From CAWFZT01 sp963820415 (GTDB taxonomy: Bacteria; Chloroflexota; Anaerolineae; Anaerolineales; Anaerolineaceae): 64,000 nt of DNA. The notes under the pieces were generated by a model. That model did no database searches. It was not told the DNA's origin and worked only from the letters and a program-made list of their open reading frames with translations. This document shows, one piece after another, positions 1 to 8,495 of the stretch. Numbering within the stretch: the first letter of the stretch is position 1; each line of letters begins with the position of its first letter. The translations under genes and the position numbers were made by a program. The stretch lies in contig CAWFZT010000006.1 of assembly GCA_963820415.1 (NCBI GenBank), positions 806,001 to 870,000 of the forward strand, in the 5' to 3' direction.

Positions 1-853
1 CAAGCCCATCGAAGGGCAGCTCCTTGAGGTATTTCAGGATCGAATGGAAGTACCCGTCGATGTGGCTGTGGGTGAAGATTCCGGCCTGGCGAAGCTGGCC
101 GGAGCGCTTCGCATACCAGGGGATCAGGTATTTTTCAAAATAGCGAGGTGAAAACAGGGCTTCGTGAATGTTTTCTCCAAAATTGATGATCTTGACCAGC
201 CTGCTTTGGATGACCTGTTCGTAAAGCTGTTCGTAGGAGGCGTCGATGGCTGCGAAGGTATCTTCGACCTCTTGGGGTTCATCGGCCAAGGCGTAGATCA
301 GGTGCTGCATTTTCATGTAGGTCTGCGCCAGAGCCTGGTAAGGGCTCTTCGGCATCCAGAACTGCGGCTCACCACGCGGACCGATGAAATCACTGCCGAT
401 CTTAAAAATTTTGGGTGAAAAAGTCAATTCTCTGCGTTCTAATAGCCAGCGCAGCGCCTTCAAATCCGCCACGGTCTTGACCGGAAATTCGACCGTGCGC
501 CATTCATGGTCAATGGTGTATTTCAGCCGCTCGGTCAGTTCTCCGTAAGGGGTGTGGAAGACTTTCAGCCAATCCTGGCCTCCGATTTGCTCGGTCCGCT
601 TTACTTCCGGGCCAAACTTTTCAACCACCGGGTCCGGGATGCCAGTTTCGTAATGGATATAGCGCATGGAAACGCGCACGTCGTCGTAAAGATCGCGGAC
701 TTGCATGCCTGAATACGCCGGGGGAAGCAGGGAAAACTCCTGGTGCCAGTGAAACCACGGCTCAAAACGCGGCTGGAAAAAAACTTGAGGCACAGTTTTA
801 CGCTGAAAGACTCTCAGGTTCATTTCACGGAAAGTCATGGTTGAATCGATCAT
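1..853 (-). CDS. URO-D (uroporphyrinogen decarboxylase) family protein, 3' partial
   Basis: An open frame with no stop runs from the ATG at 853 off the window edge, giving 284 residues. The product reads as a URO-D superfamily TIM-barrel protein, as found in many sugar-use operons, not as a housekeeping HemE. The barrel-like pattern includes the segments PQFWMPKSPYQAL, INFGENIHEALFSPRYFEKYLIPWY and a late HSHIDGYFH stretch. The start is set by a strong GAGGAG Shine-Dalgarno about 7 bases upstream. It lies 11 bases after the GH2 stop, so it is the last visible gene of the importer 1 operon. Its likely role is a methyl transfer or decarboxylation on an unknown metabolite. HemE itself is unlikely from context. 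The C-terminus cannot be judged. Confidence 0.8.
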   Translation of the reverse strand, partial: MIDSTMTFREMNLRVFQRKTVPQVFFQPRFEPWFHWHQEFSLLPPAYSGMQVRDLYDDVRVSMRYIHYETGIPDPVVEKFGPEVKRTEQIGGQDWLKVFHTPYGELTERLKYTIDHEWRTVEFPVKTVADLKALRWLLERRELTFSPKIFKIGSDFIGPRGEPQFWMPKSPYQALAQTYMKMQHLIYALADEPQEVEDTFAAIDASYEQLYEQVIQSRLVKIINFGENIHEALFSPRYFEKYLIPWYAKRSGQLRQAGIFTHSHIDGYFHSILKYLKELPFDGL

Positions 854-864
854 GCTGTGCTCCT

Positions 865-3348
865 CTAGAGGTTGCCAACCCGCAAGATCTGCGGCTCACC
901 CAATGAATGTGGCCAGTCCAACACTGTGGGAATGCCCGGTAGAACATCGAAGAAATTGTCCGGCAGGATTTTTTCACCATCCAAATCCAGGCAAACCCTC
1001 CAGGCAAAAACTTCACTCTCGAATACAGCTTGCTCTCCCTCCAGATGGACCCTTACAACGGCCTCAGGCCAGACCATTTCTCTGTAGAGAGGGAGGAAAA
1101 AGCAATCACGGGCGGCCTCTTTCCCATTCTGGCTCAGGATGGCGAAAGCGGCGTGAGTCTTATCTCCCAGGCGCGCCCATTCTCCCGCCTCGAATTCAGC
1201 CAGCAGGGTGGAAGCGTTGGCAGGCAGGCTAACACGGTGGTGGATATTCAATGGATACCCGCCCGCCAGGGCGAACAATCCGCAGCGCAGTTCACCCTCC
1301 CAGGGTGCACCCTCGTTGATTCCAAACACTTTCATTTTGCCGTCCTCCAGGGCGATGATGACTGCCAGCGGCTGGAAGGCGCGCCGCACCGGATAGAAAG
1401 ACGGGGTGCGGCGCAAGTAATAATCTACGATGGTCCAACTACGGGTGACCGGCCAGTTATCATTGTACATCCAGAAAATGGCTGATGCCGAGTCAAACAT
1501 GCGCCGGCGGAAATTGCGGATATATTCCCCTAGACCTTCACCCTGAACGACCCCACCATAATAGACAAAATCCTCGATGGTCATTGCGTCCACCGGTTTG
1601 CCTATCCAGCGCAATACCAATTCATCGGCGTAATCTCGATCTCCTAACGCAGATATCCCGTTATCATGTACCTGCCAGGCAAAAAATCCGGGGCGATCCT
1701 GTCCCAATGGCAGGCAAGCCCGCATGGTCGGCAATGCCGTCGGTCCCAAGATACCACCTTCGTTGGGGAAACGGCAGATCATCTTGCGATAATCCCGGAA
1801 ATCGGTGTTGGTAAAACCGACTGTCCAGGGATGCTGGTCGCCCATATCATCCCGCCGGGGAGATTCGAGATTGGGTGAATAGGGTGAGCTGGGCTGGTAA
1901 TAGCGCGTACCATCCTCTTGCTTGAGAATCACCGGCAGCACCATGTGGAACAAGGCGTAATCCGGGTGAGCCACGCCCTTTTCGTAGCCCCAGTGGTAGT
2001 TACCCTCCTCCATTTCATTATTCCCGCACCACACTACCAGGCTGGGATGGTGCGCCAACCGGCGCACCTGGTAGGCCGCCTCACGTTTTATGTCAGCCAA
2101 AAAGGCTTCGTCGGTCGTGGGATATTTGGCGCAGGCAAAGATGAACTCCTGCCAAAGCAGCAGACCCCTTTCATCGCACAGATCGTAAAGATCATCGCTT
2201 TCATACAGGCCCCCACCCCAAATACGTAACATGTTGAAATTGGCCTCCAGGGCGCGCTCCACCAGGGCGGCGTAGCGGGGTCGGTCAAGCCGGGCAAAGA
2301 TCATGTCCGCCGGTACAAAATTGCCGCCTTTGACGAAAATCGGTTTACCGTTCACTTCGAGGATAAAATAATAGCCGCTTTTTGAATGGGGTGCCTGGTT
2401 GACGCGCACGTGGCGAAAACCAACTCGGCGCTGGCCGGCGGCTACCTGCCTGCCATCTACCGCCAGGGTGGCCTTCACCTGGTACAGGTGCTGCTCGCCG
2501 TGCCCGACCGGCCACCACAAACGCGGATTCTCCAGAGAAACCTGCGCTTCGATGGACTGCAGGCCAGGTTGTATCTCAACCTCGACGGCTTTTTTCTGCC
2601 CGGTCCCGTCAATCTCAACGGTTAAAACACCCGCCTGACTATTTTGTTTCAATCCCTCAACGAAAAGGCGAGCGGTTACTTTGCCTTGCACGAGATCCAC
2701 CGAGAGGTCAGACAGGGCCACCATGCGCTCGAGCCGCACTGTCTCGGCAATCTCCACATACACGTTTCCAGAAATGCCCACATTAACCAGGCGAGTGGAC
2801 CAATCCCAGCCAAATGAAGATTGAGTCTTGCGCAACCAGTTGCGCTTGTGTAAAAGTATGTCGCGCTCCATGCCGGTGCCTGTGATTCCGGGACGATTGC
2901 TCACTGAGAACAAACCTAATTCAATCTCGACCACCAGGAGGTTTTCCCCTTCTTTTAGCTTACCAGTCACATTCACCCGGCAGGGATAAAACACATTGGC
3001 GTGGCGCCCAATCTCCTCACCGTTCAGGTAAATAACGGCGGCCAGGTCCAAACATTCGAAGACCAGCCAGGCCCGCTGTCCGGTGGCTAAAGCGGGGGCG
3101 CTGAAAGTGCGGCGATAATACCAGATGGTTTCCTCCACCCAGCGCGCCGCCAGACAGTTCAGACCCAGGTTGGTATCCTGCAAAATACCGGCGCGCATCA
3201 GGTCCAGATGGACCTCTCCCGGCACCTGCCCCTCAAAGGCGTGGACGGCATCGTAGTACGGAGACATCGTGCGGACAACACTGTCGCCCCTTTGGCCATC
3301 GTTCCAGCTTAACTGCCAGGTGCCATTTAAATCGATGCGTGTGTTCAT
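865..3348 (-). CDS. GH2 beta-mannosidase-like glycoside hydrolase
   Basis: This 827-residue protein has the GH2 layout: a jelly-roll sugar-binding domain (about 1-180), an immunoglobulin-like domain (about 200-300), a TIM barrel (about 310-600) and C-terminal beta domains. The motif RKTQSSFGWDW before the Ig-like domain and NMLRIWGGGLYE at the barrel start are typical of beta-mannosidases. The probable acid/base glutamate is in WCGNNEME, and the probable nucleophile is the glutamate in FPNEGG. No signal peptide is visible, so it should act in the cytoplasm on imported oligosaccharides. The start has an AGGAG Shine-Dalgarno. It lies 91 bases after the permease stop in the same direction. A beta-mannosidase is the best call; a related GH2 specificity (glucuronide or galactoside) is less likely from the motifs. 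Confidence 0.87.
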   Translation of the reverse strand: MNTRIDLNGTWQLSWNDGQRGDSVVRTMSPYYDAVHAFEGQVPGEVHLDLMRAGILQDTNLGLNCLAARWVEETIWYYRRTFSAPALATGQRAWLVFECLDLAAVIYLNGEEIGRHANVFYPCRVNVTGKLKEGENLLVVEIELGLFSVSNRPGITGTGMERDILLHKRNWLRKTQSSFGWDWSTRLVNVGISGNVYVEIAETVRLERMVALSDLSVDLVQGKVTARLFVEGLKQNSQAGVLTVEIDGTGQKKAVEVEIQPGLQSIEAQVSLENPRLWWPVGHGEQHLYQVKATLAVDGRQVAAGQRRVGFRHVRVNQAPHSKSGYYFILEVNGKPIFVKGGNFVPADMIFARLDRPRYAALVERALEANFNMLRIWGGGLYESDDLYDLCDERGLLLWQEFIFACAKYPTTDEAFLADIKREAAYQVRRLAHHPSLVVWCGNNEMEEGNYHWGYEKGVAHPDYALFHMVLPVILKQEDGTRYYQPSSPYSPNLESPRRDDMGDQHPWTVGFTNTDFRDYRKMICRFPNEGGILGPTALPTMRACLPLGQDRPGFFAWQVHDNGISALGDRDYADELVLRWIGKPVDAMTIEDFVYYGGVVQGEGLGEYIRNFRRRMFDSASAIFWMYNDNWPVTRSWTIVDYYLRRTPSFYPVRRAFQPLAVIIALEDGKMKVFGINEGAPWEGELRCGLFALAGGYPLNIHHRVSLPANASTLLAEFEAGEWARLGDKTHAAFAILSQNGKEAARDCFFLPLYREMVWPEAVVRVHLEGEQAVFESEVFAWRVCLDLDGEKILPDNFFDVLPGIPTVLDWPHSLGEPQILRVGNL

Positions 3349-3439
3349 GTTTTCTCCTGATGCTTAATTTTGGGGAAAATAGCGGTTCGGATCGAAATCA
3401 GCCAGACGCTAACTGAGAGGTTCTTTTTGGAAAACCTCT

Positions 3440-4321
3440 CTATTTTAATCCAGTTGTAGAGATACCTTGGATGAAAGCTTTTTGCCCGAAGAAGTAGAGA
3501 ATGATGGCTGGGAGGATAGTGAGAGTAGAGGCCGCCATGAGTTGTTCCCACTCCACCGCGCGGTTCGAGCGGAACTGCAGCAAGCCCAAAGAGAGCGTCC
3601 AGTTCTTTTCATTCGAAAGGTAAAGCAAGGGACCCAGGAAATCGTTCCAGGTCCACATAAATTCGAAAAGGACTACCGCCACTACAGCCGTCTTCGCCAG
3701 CGGTATGACGATTTGCCAGTAGATCCGCGGTTCCGAACAGCCATCGATACGGGCGGCCTCGATCAGCTCATGCGGTAAGGTCATGAAGAACTGGCGAAAC
3801 AGGAAGATCGAGAAAGCGTAACCAAACCAGCTCGGAACGACAAGAGGAGCAAAAGTACCCACCCAGTGCAGCTTGGTAAACACAATATACAGGGGAATCA
3901 TGGTAACCTGGAAAGGCAGCATCATGGTTGCCAGCACCAGGTAAAAAACCGCATCTCGGCCGGGCCATTTCAGCATCGAAAACCCGTAAGCAGCCATTGA
4001 ACAGGATAAGACCGCCCCGATCGCTTTAGTTGCAAAAATGAAGACAGTATTTCCCATGTAGCGCATGAACGGGATCTGTTGGAGGGCCAGGACGTAGTTG
4101 TCCCAATGCCATACCTTAGGAAAAAGCGCCGGGGGCATCGAGACAATTTCGCTGGCGCTCTTGACGGAAGTGAGCACCAGCCAGACGAAAGGAAAAAAGA
4201 AGATCAGGCCTACCAGGATCAGCACCAGGTGTTTCAAAGCCGGTTCACCGAAACGGTGCATAATGGATTGAAACTTGCGCTGAACGGGTATTGACCTGGG
4301 ATATGCAAGGGGAGCAGCCAT
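3440..4321 (-). CDS. Sugar ABC transporter permease, MalG type (importer 1)
   Basis: A 293-residue inner-membrane permease of the carbohydrate uptake 1 (CUT1) family with about six membrane segments. The EAA loop that contacts the ATPase is visible as ELIEAARIDGCSEPRIYWQIVIPL-type sequence near residue 190. The C-terminus ends in the IQGISTTGLK pattern common to MalG-like proteins. A GTG five codons upstream extends the frame, but the ATG at 4321 has a GGAGG Shine-Dalgarno 8 bases before it and is preferred. It follows its partner permease by 29 bases. No ATPase gene lies in the window, so the importer probably uses a shared MsmX-like ATPase encoded elsewhere. Confidence 0.92.
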   Translation of the reverse strand: MAAPLAYPRSIPVQRKFQSIMHRFGEPALKHLVLILVGLIFFFPFVWLVLTSVKSASEIVSMPPALFPKVWHWDNYVLALQQIPFMRYMGNTVFIFATKAIGAVLSCSMAAYGFSMLKWPGRDAVFYLVLATMMLPFQVTMIPLYIVFTKLHWVGTFAPLVVPSWFGYAFSIFLFRQFFMTLPHELIEAARIDGCSEPRIYWQIVIPLAKTAVVAVVLFEFMWTWNDFLGPLLYLSNEKNWTLSLGLLQFRSNRAVEWEQLMAASTLTILPAIILYFFGQKAFIQGISTTGLK

Positions 4322-4350
4322 ATTAATAACCTCCACGATCCGGACATCGA

Positions 4351-5271
4351 TCAGATATCATAGTGAGTCCAGATGTTTGACGTGCGCAGCAAAATAAAGG
4401 TTATAAAAAGGATGATCAAGAAAAGGATCCAGGCCATGGCTGAGGCATAGCCCATTTTCAGATAGATGAACCCCTGGCGATAGATATACACCGCATAATA
4501 GAGCAGCGAATAACACGGCGCTCCGTCCGCCCCACCGCCTGTACCAGAAATAATATAGGACTGGGTGAAAATCTGAAAGGCGCCGATTACACCGGTAATC
4601 AAGATAAACAGAGTAACCGGAGAAACCAGGGGGATCGTGATTCCAAAGGTGCGCTGTACCCAATTTGCTCCATCCAGCATGGCTGACTCGTAATATTCCT
4701 TGGGAACGTTTTGTAAAGCAGCCAGGTAGAGCACGGTCGAGGCGCCGACGCTCCATAACCCCATCAAGATTACGCCCGGCTTTGACCAGGACGGGTCGGC
4801 AAACCAGGCCGGAGAGCGCAACCCGACTGTCTGTAGGAGGAAATTCAATATACCGTACTGGGGATTGAGGATCCACAGCCAGAGCAGAACACCCGCTACC
4901 GGGGGGACTACTACAGGTAGATAGTAGAAAGTGCGGTATATGGCAATGCCGCGCACCTTCATATTCAGCACCAGGGCGGTTACGAAAGCGAAGATGATAC
5001 TGAACGGGACCCCTATCACTACCATATAAAACGTGTTATAGATCGCTTTCCCGAACAGGTCATCATTCTTAAACAGGTCGATGTAATTAGCGAAGCCCAA
5101 CAACTGCTCAGGTTTGACCAGGGATTTATCGGTGAAACTGTAATAAAAGGAGGCCAGGGTCGGGTACACGTTGAATAAAAGAAACCCGATAATCCAGGGC
5201 GTAATGAAAATCAAACCCCATGCCATATCACGGCGTGTTTTTCTTGATCGCAGGATTGAATTAATCGCCAT
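4351..5271 (-). CDS. Sugar ABC transporter permease, MalF type (importer 1)
   Basis: A 306-residue CUT1-family permease, partner of the MalG-type permease that follows. The N-terminal segment WGLIFITPWIIGFLLFNVYP and the EAA-type loop YYESAMLDGANWVQRTFGITIPL are typical, with about six membrane segments. The frame can be extended to a TTG, but the ATG at 5271 follows a GGGAGG Shine-Dalgarno and matches family length. A stem-loop (5308-5332) lies between this gene and the upstream binding-protein gene, which usually lets the binding protein be made in excess. Confidence 0.92.
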   Translation of the reverse strand: MAINSILRSRKTRRDMAWGLIFITPWIIGFLLFNVYPTLASFYYSFTDKSLVKPEQLLGFANYIDLFKNDDLFGKAIYNTFYMVVIGVPFSIIFAFVTALVLNMKVRGIAIYRTFYYLPVVVPPVAGVLLWLWILNPQYGILNFLLQTVGLRSPAWFADPSWSKPGVILMGLWSVGASTVLYLAALQNVPKEYYESAMLDGANWVQRTFGITIPLVSPVTLFILITGVIGAFQIFTQSYIISGTGGGADGAPCYSLLYYAVYIYRQGFIYLKMGYASAMAWILFLIILFITFILLRTSNIWTHYDI

Positions 5272-5307
5272 CAAGTACCTCCCGGGAATTTCCAATTAAC
5301 GAAAAGT

Positions 5308-5332
5308 GGAGGGGAGCATCGATCTCCCCTCC
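5308..5332 (-). terminator. Intergenic stem-loop between binding protein and permease genes
   Basis: A perfect 9-bp inverted repeat (GGAGGGGAG / CTCCCCTCC) with a 7-base loop sits between the binding-protein stop and the first permease start. On the minus strand it is followed by a short ACTTTT run. This fits a weak terminator or an mRNA 3'-end stabiliser that lowers permease output relative to the binding protein. Confidence 0.6.
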
Positions 5333-5351
5333 ATCAGTGTACACGGTCTCG

Positions 5352-6759
5352 TTAGAGGTTTAACTTCTTCAAAGCATCATCCAACTTGGGCTGCATGTCG
5401 GCCTTCAACTTGGTCATTACCTGGACCGGATCATCACCATCTTCAACGACCTGAGCCCGGGCGGCAGTATAGCCATCATGGTATTCGGAGCCAATCGGTG
5501 AGTTGATCGTCATCGGTTTGATGTCCCCATTTACCCAGGGATCCTCCAGTACCCACTTGTAGAGAGCGTTCGTAGTCTTGGCTGCCTGCAGTTTGACCCC
5601 CTCCTTGGTGGGGGAGGCGTTCCCGACTTTTAACCATGATATCCGAGGAGATATCCGGCTTGAGCAGGTGCAGGGTGAGCTTAAAAGCTGCGTCCGGGTT
5701 GGTTGCGGCGGTCGGGATGACCAGCGGGTTGGTGTTGGCGACCATGACGTTCTTGACCTCGGGCTTGTCGGCGGGATGCGGCAGGTAAGTGCCGCCCAGG
5801 TCGATATGGAGGTCGGGCAGGGCATCCACGAAACTTGGTACCCATTCGCCGTTCACATACATGGCGCCGCTACCATTGAAAATGGGGTGAGTGGGTGAGG
5901 TTTCGTCGGCATTGTTGCTGGAAGTCCAGCGGCGGATCTCGTCGGTGGTGTACTTGGCGTAGAACTGTCGCATCCAATTCAGCGCAGCGATGCTGGCGTC
6001 GCTGTCGGGGGTGACTTTTTTGTAATCGCCGCTCCAGATCGACCCTCCGTAGGCGTATGGCATGACCGTTGGGTCCCCATCCTGACCAGTCAGCACCAGG
6101 TAGCCGAGTTTCTGGATCTGGATGCCGTTGAGCACGGTGAGCTTATCATTGAACTCCCACACCTCTTCCCAGGTGGTAGGCGGTTTCTCCGGATCCAGGC
6201 CAGCCGCCTTGAAGTTGGCCTTGTTCCACCAGAAGACGGTAGTGATGTAGTTGGAGAGAGGCAAGCCAATCTGCTTTACCCCCATCAGGTTTCCGGAGGA
6301 AACCCCCAGCGGGTGCAGGGTGGTCATATCGAACTTGGCCGCCTCGATCATCGGTGTCAAGTCGCGCAAGGCGCCTGCAAAACCCCACGAGCCAACTGCC
6401 CCGGCGTCCCAGGTCATCAATAGATCCGGAGGGGTGCCAGCGCTGATGGCGGCGATCATTCTGGCATGGTCACGGATAGGTAGAAAGTCAACTGCGATGC
6501 CGGTCTGGTCGGTGAAAATTTTAACTCCTGCCTGGAGGGCATCCGCATCCTTGCCGGCCCATTCAGGCCAGAAGACCATTTTGCCGGCAGCTGCGGCCGG
6601 GGAAGTCGTAGTTGGGGCAGGATTGGCTTGCGCGCTGGTTGCCGCGGGGGCTGCAGCGGTCGGAGTAGCCTGCGGGGCGCAGGCCGCCAGCGCTACCCCT
6701 GCGGTGGCCAGGGCGCTCAAGCGTAGAAAATCACGTCGGCTGAGACTTTTCTTATTCAT
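5352..6759 (-). CDS. Sugar ABC transporter substrate-binding lipoprotein (importer 1), frameshifted
   Basis: The N-terminus has a twin-arginine signal (SRRDFLRLSALA) ending in a lipobox-like LAACAP, followed by an Ala/Thr/Pro linker, so the product is a Tat-exported membrane-anchored sugar-binding protein. The frame from 6759 reads family-typical sequence to about residue 376 (ISSDIMVK), then runs into unrelated sequence and stops at 5476. The expected C-terminus (VGNASPTKEGVKLQAA to KKLNL, stop at 5352) continues in another frame. Removing one base from the four-T run at 5628-5631 (A run on the coding strand) rejoins the two parts into 468 residues, a normal length. The start has a GAAGGAG Shine-Dalgarno. 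It may be an assembly error, because the rest of the importer is intact. Confidence 0.85.
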
Positions 6760-7246
6760 TCGTTTCTTTCTCCTTCAGTTACTCCTTGATGTTTGTTTGT
6801 ATGTGGTGAATATGATTGATCCTGAAATAACCAAGACTGGCAATTGGCTCAACTAAGACACACGATAGTCCCTTTCGTTGGCCTTCGCCTCCACCGAATT
6901 GATTGGTCACTGGCCTCCTTTCCAAAGCATGTTTCTCTATAAACCGGGCCTTCTTTTTTGATATCCGCGGAACTCTAAAAAGCCGGTAAAACCCAGGCGA
7001 ATTGACAGCTAATTTGGATAGAATATAAAGGGAAAAATGAAGAGGAAGATTTAAATAATGATATCCCTAATAAGGTCCAAATAAAAGACCAGTCTAGTCA
7101 AGTTTCTGCCTGAAATATGACAAGAATTTGCCATTCGGGCCCTTTGGGAAGCCCCGTGATGAACTCCCGGACTTCCACGCTAAATCCCAATGAGCCGTTA
7201 TTCAGGGGGACGGGGGATTTTTTCGATCAGTTATAATAAGAATAGC
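6760..7246. promoter_or_regulatory. Divergent intergenic region between importer 1 and the response-regulator gene
   Basis: This 487-base gene-free stretch separates the minus-strand importer 1 operon from a plus-strand signalling gene. On the plus strand TTGACA (7002-7007) and TATAAA (7024-7029) with a 16-base spacer form a plausible promoter. A TATAAT at 7232-7237 lies only 9 bases before the ATG at 7247, which would give a leaderless transcript. No LacI-type palindrome like those near 14.0 and 17.7 kb was found here. I could not pick a clear promoter for the minus-strand operon. Confidence 0.45.
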
Positions 7247-8495
7247 ATGACACCGTCTCCCTCCGAACTATTTCAGAAACAATTACGCAGCACGTTGAAC
7301 CACCTCTACGATCCTGAATATCTGCGCCATAGTCCTCTGGCAGGGATGCTGCACGTGGCAGGGCAGTTTGACACCCCTATGTTATTGCAGCGGATTTTTA
7401 ACCGAAGCTATCGAAAGCCTTCACCCCAACCCGATTATTTCGGTCAAATCTCAAGCCTGGAATACCTATCACGTCCTGCTCTTTCGCTACAGCCAACAGC
7501 TCAGCCAGGATGAGGTGGCCACTCAGCTTGGCGTCAGCCCGCGCCAACTGGCACGGGAGCAGGAAATTGCTCTGGAAATGCTGGCATTCTCCCTGTGGGA
7601 GCATTATCACCTCGGCCAGAAAGCGGATAATGAAGGAAAGGAATCAGGCGCAATTGCCTCACCGGTGGAAGAGATTGACAATATGGCTGGTGACCTGACC
7701 TGGTTGTCCGAAAAACGGCAGGACCAACCGGCCGACCTGAGCGAGGCGATCAAAATCGTGCTCGACCTGGTCAATACCCTTGTCCAGCGCCATGCTGAGA
7801 AGCTGAAATTATGCTTTGACGAAAATCTACCCAGCGTAGCAATGCATCCGGTCGAACTCCGCCAGGCTTTGCTCTCTTTGATGAATGTGACGATTAACCA
7901 CGCTGTGGATGGCGAGATTACGATCCAGGTCGGAACCACGGGACAGGCCATCCTGGTTCAGATCGAAGGAAACAGCAAAACCGCTCATCCCCCCGGCCTG
8001 GCCGAGGATGAGGAAAGCCTAAAGATCGTGCATGTCCTGATAAATCTTTGCAACGGCAAGCTCGATGTAAGCGCTCAAGGAAATAATTTTAAGGCTACCC
8101 TCTGCCTGCCAGCCTTTAAACCCATCACGGTGCTGGTCATCGACGATAATGCTGACATCTTACAACTGTTGGAACGCTTCGCCATGGAAACGCGTTACCA
8201 ACTGGTGCATACCCGGGTACCCGGTGAGGTGCTGGGCCTGGTAGAAAAATACTCGCCCCATATCATTATCCTGGACGTGATGATGCCAGAAATCGACGGC
8301 TGGCAAATGCTGGGTAAGCTTCGCCAGCATCCCCTTACCAGCCAGATTCCGATCATAATCTGTACGATCGTCGCCCAGGAAGAACTGGCCTATGCCTTAG
8401 GCGCCAGCGCTTATATCCATAAACCGGTCACGCGGGATCTGCTGCTGTCGACCCTCGATCTTTTGGCCGCCCAGGCGCCGCCAAGATCTCACTGA
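7247..8495 (+). CDS. Response regulator with degenerate ATPase-like domain, frameshifted
   Basis: Two overlapping frames form one protein. The first (from ATG 7247) gives SELFQKQLRSTLNHLYDPEYLRHSPL; the second gives AWNTYHVLLFRYSQQLSQDEVATQLG onward. Removing one base from the five-T run at 7395-7399 joins them into 415 residues. The N-terminal part (about 1-120) contains an HTH-like QDEVATQLGVSPRQLAREQ. The middle (about 165-290) resembles a HATPase domain without a clear N-box. The C-terminus (about 292-410) is a receiver domain with the phospho-acceptor Asp near 342 in IIILDVMMPE and the conserved Lys in IHKP. It is probably the output partner of the convergent hybrid kinase; the last 68 bases of the two genes overlap. 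No good Shine-Dalgarno precedes the ATG, in keeping with a leaderless start. Confidence 0.72.

Noticed and set aside
6760..7246. LacI-type operator for importer 1
   Set aside because: No AAACGTTT-like palindrome was found in the gap, so control by the LacI regulator is not supported there.
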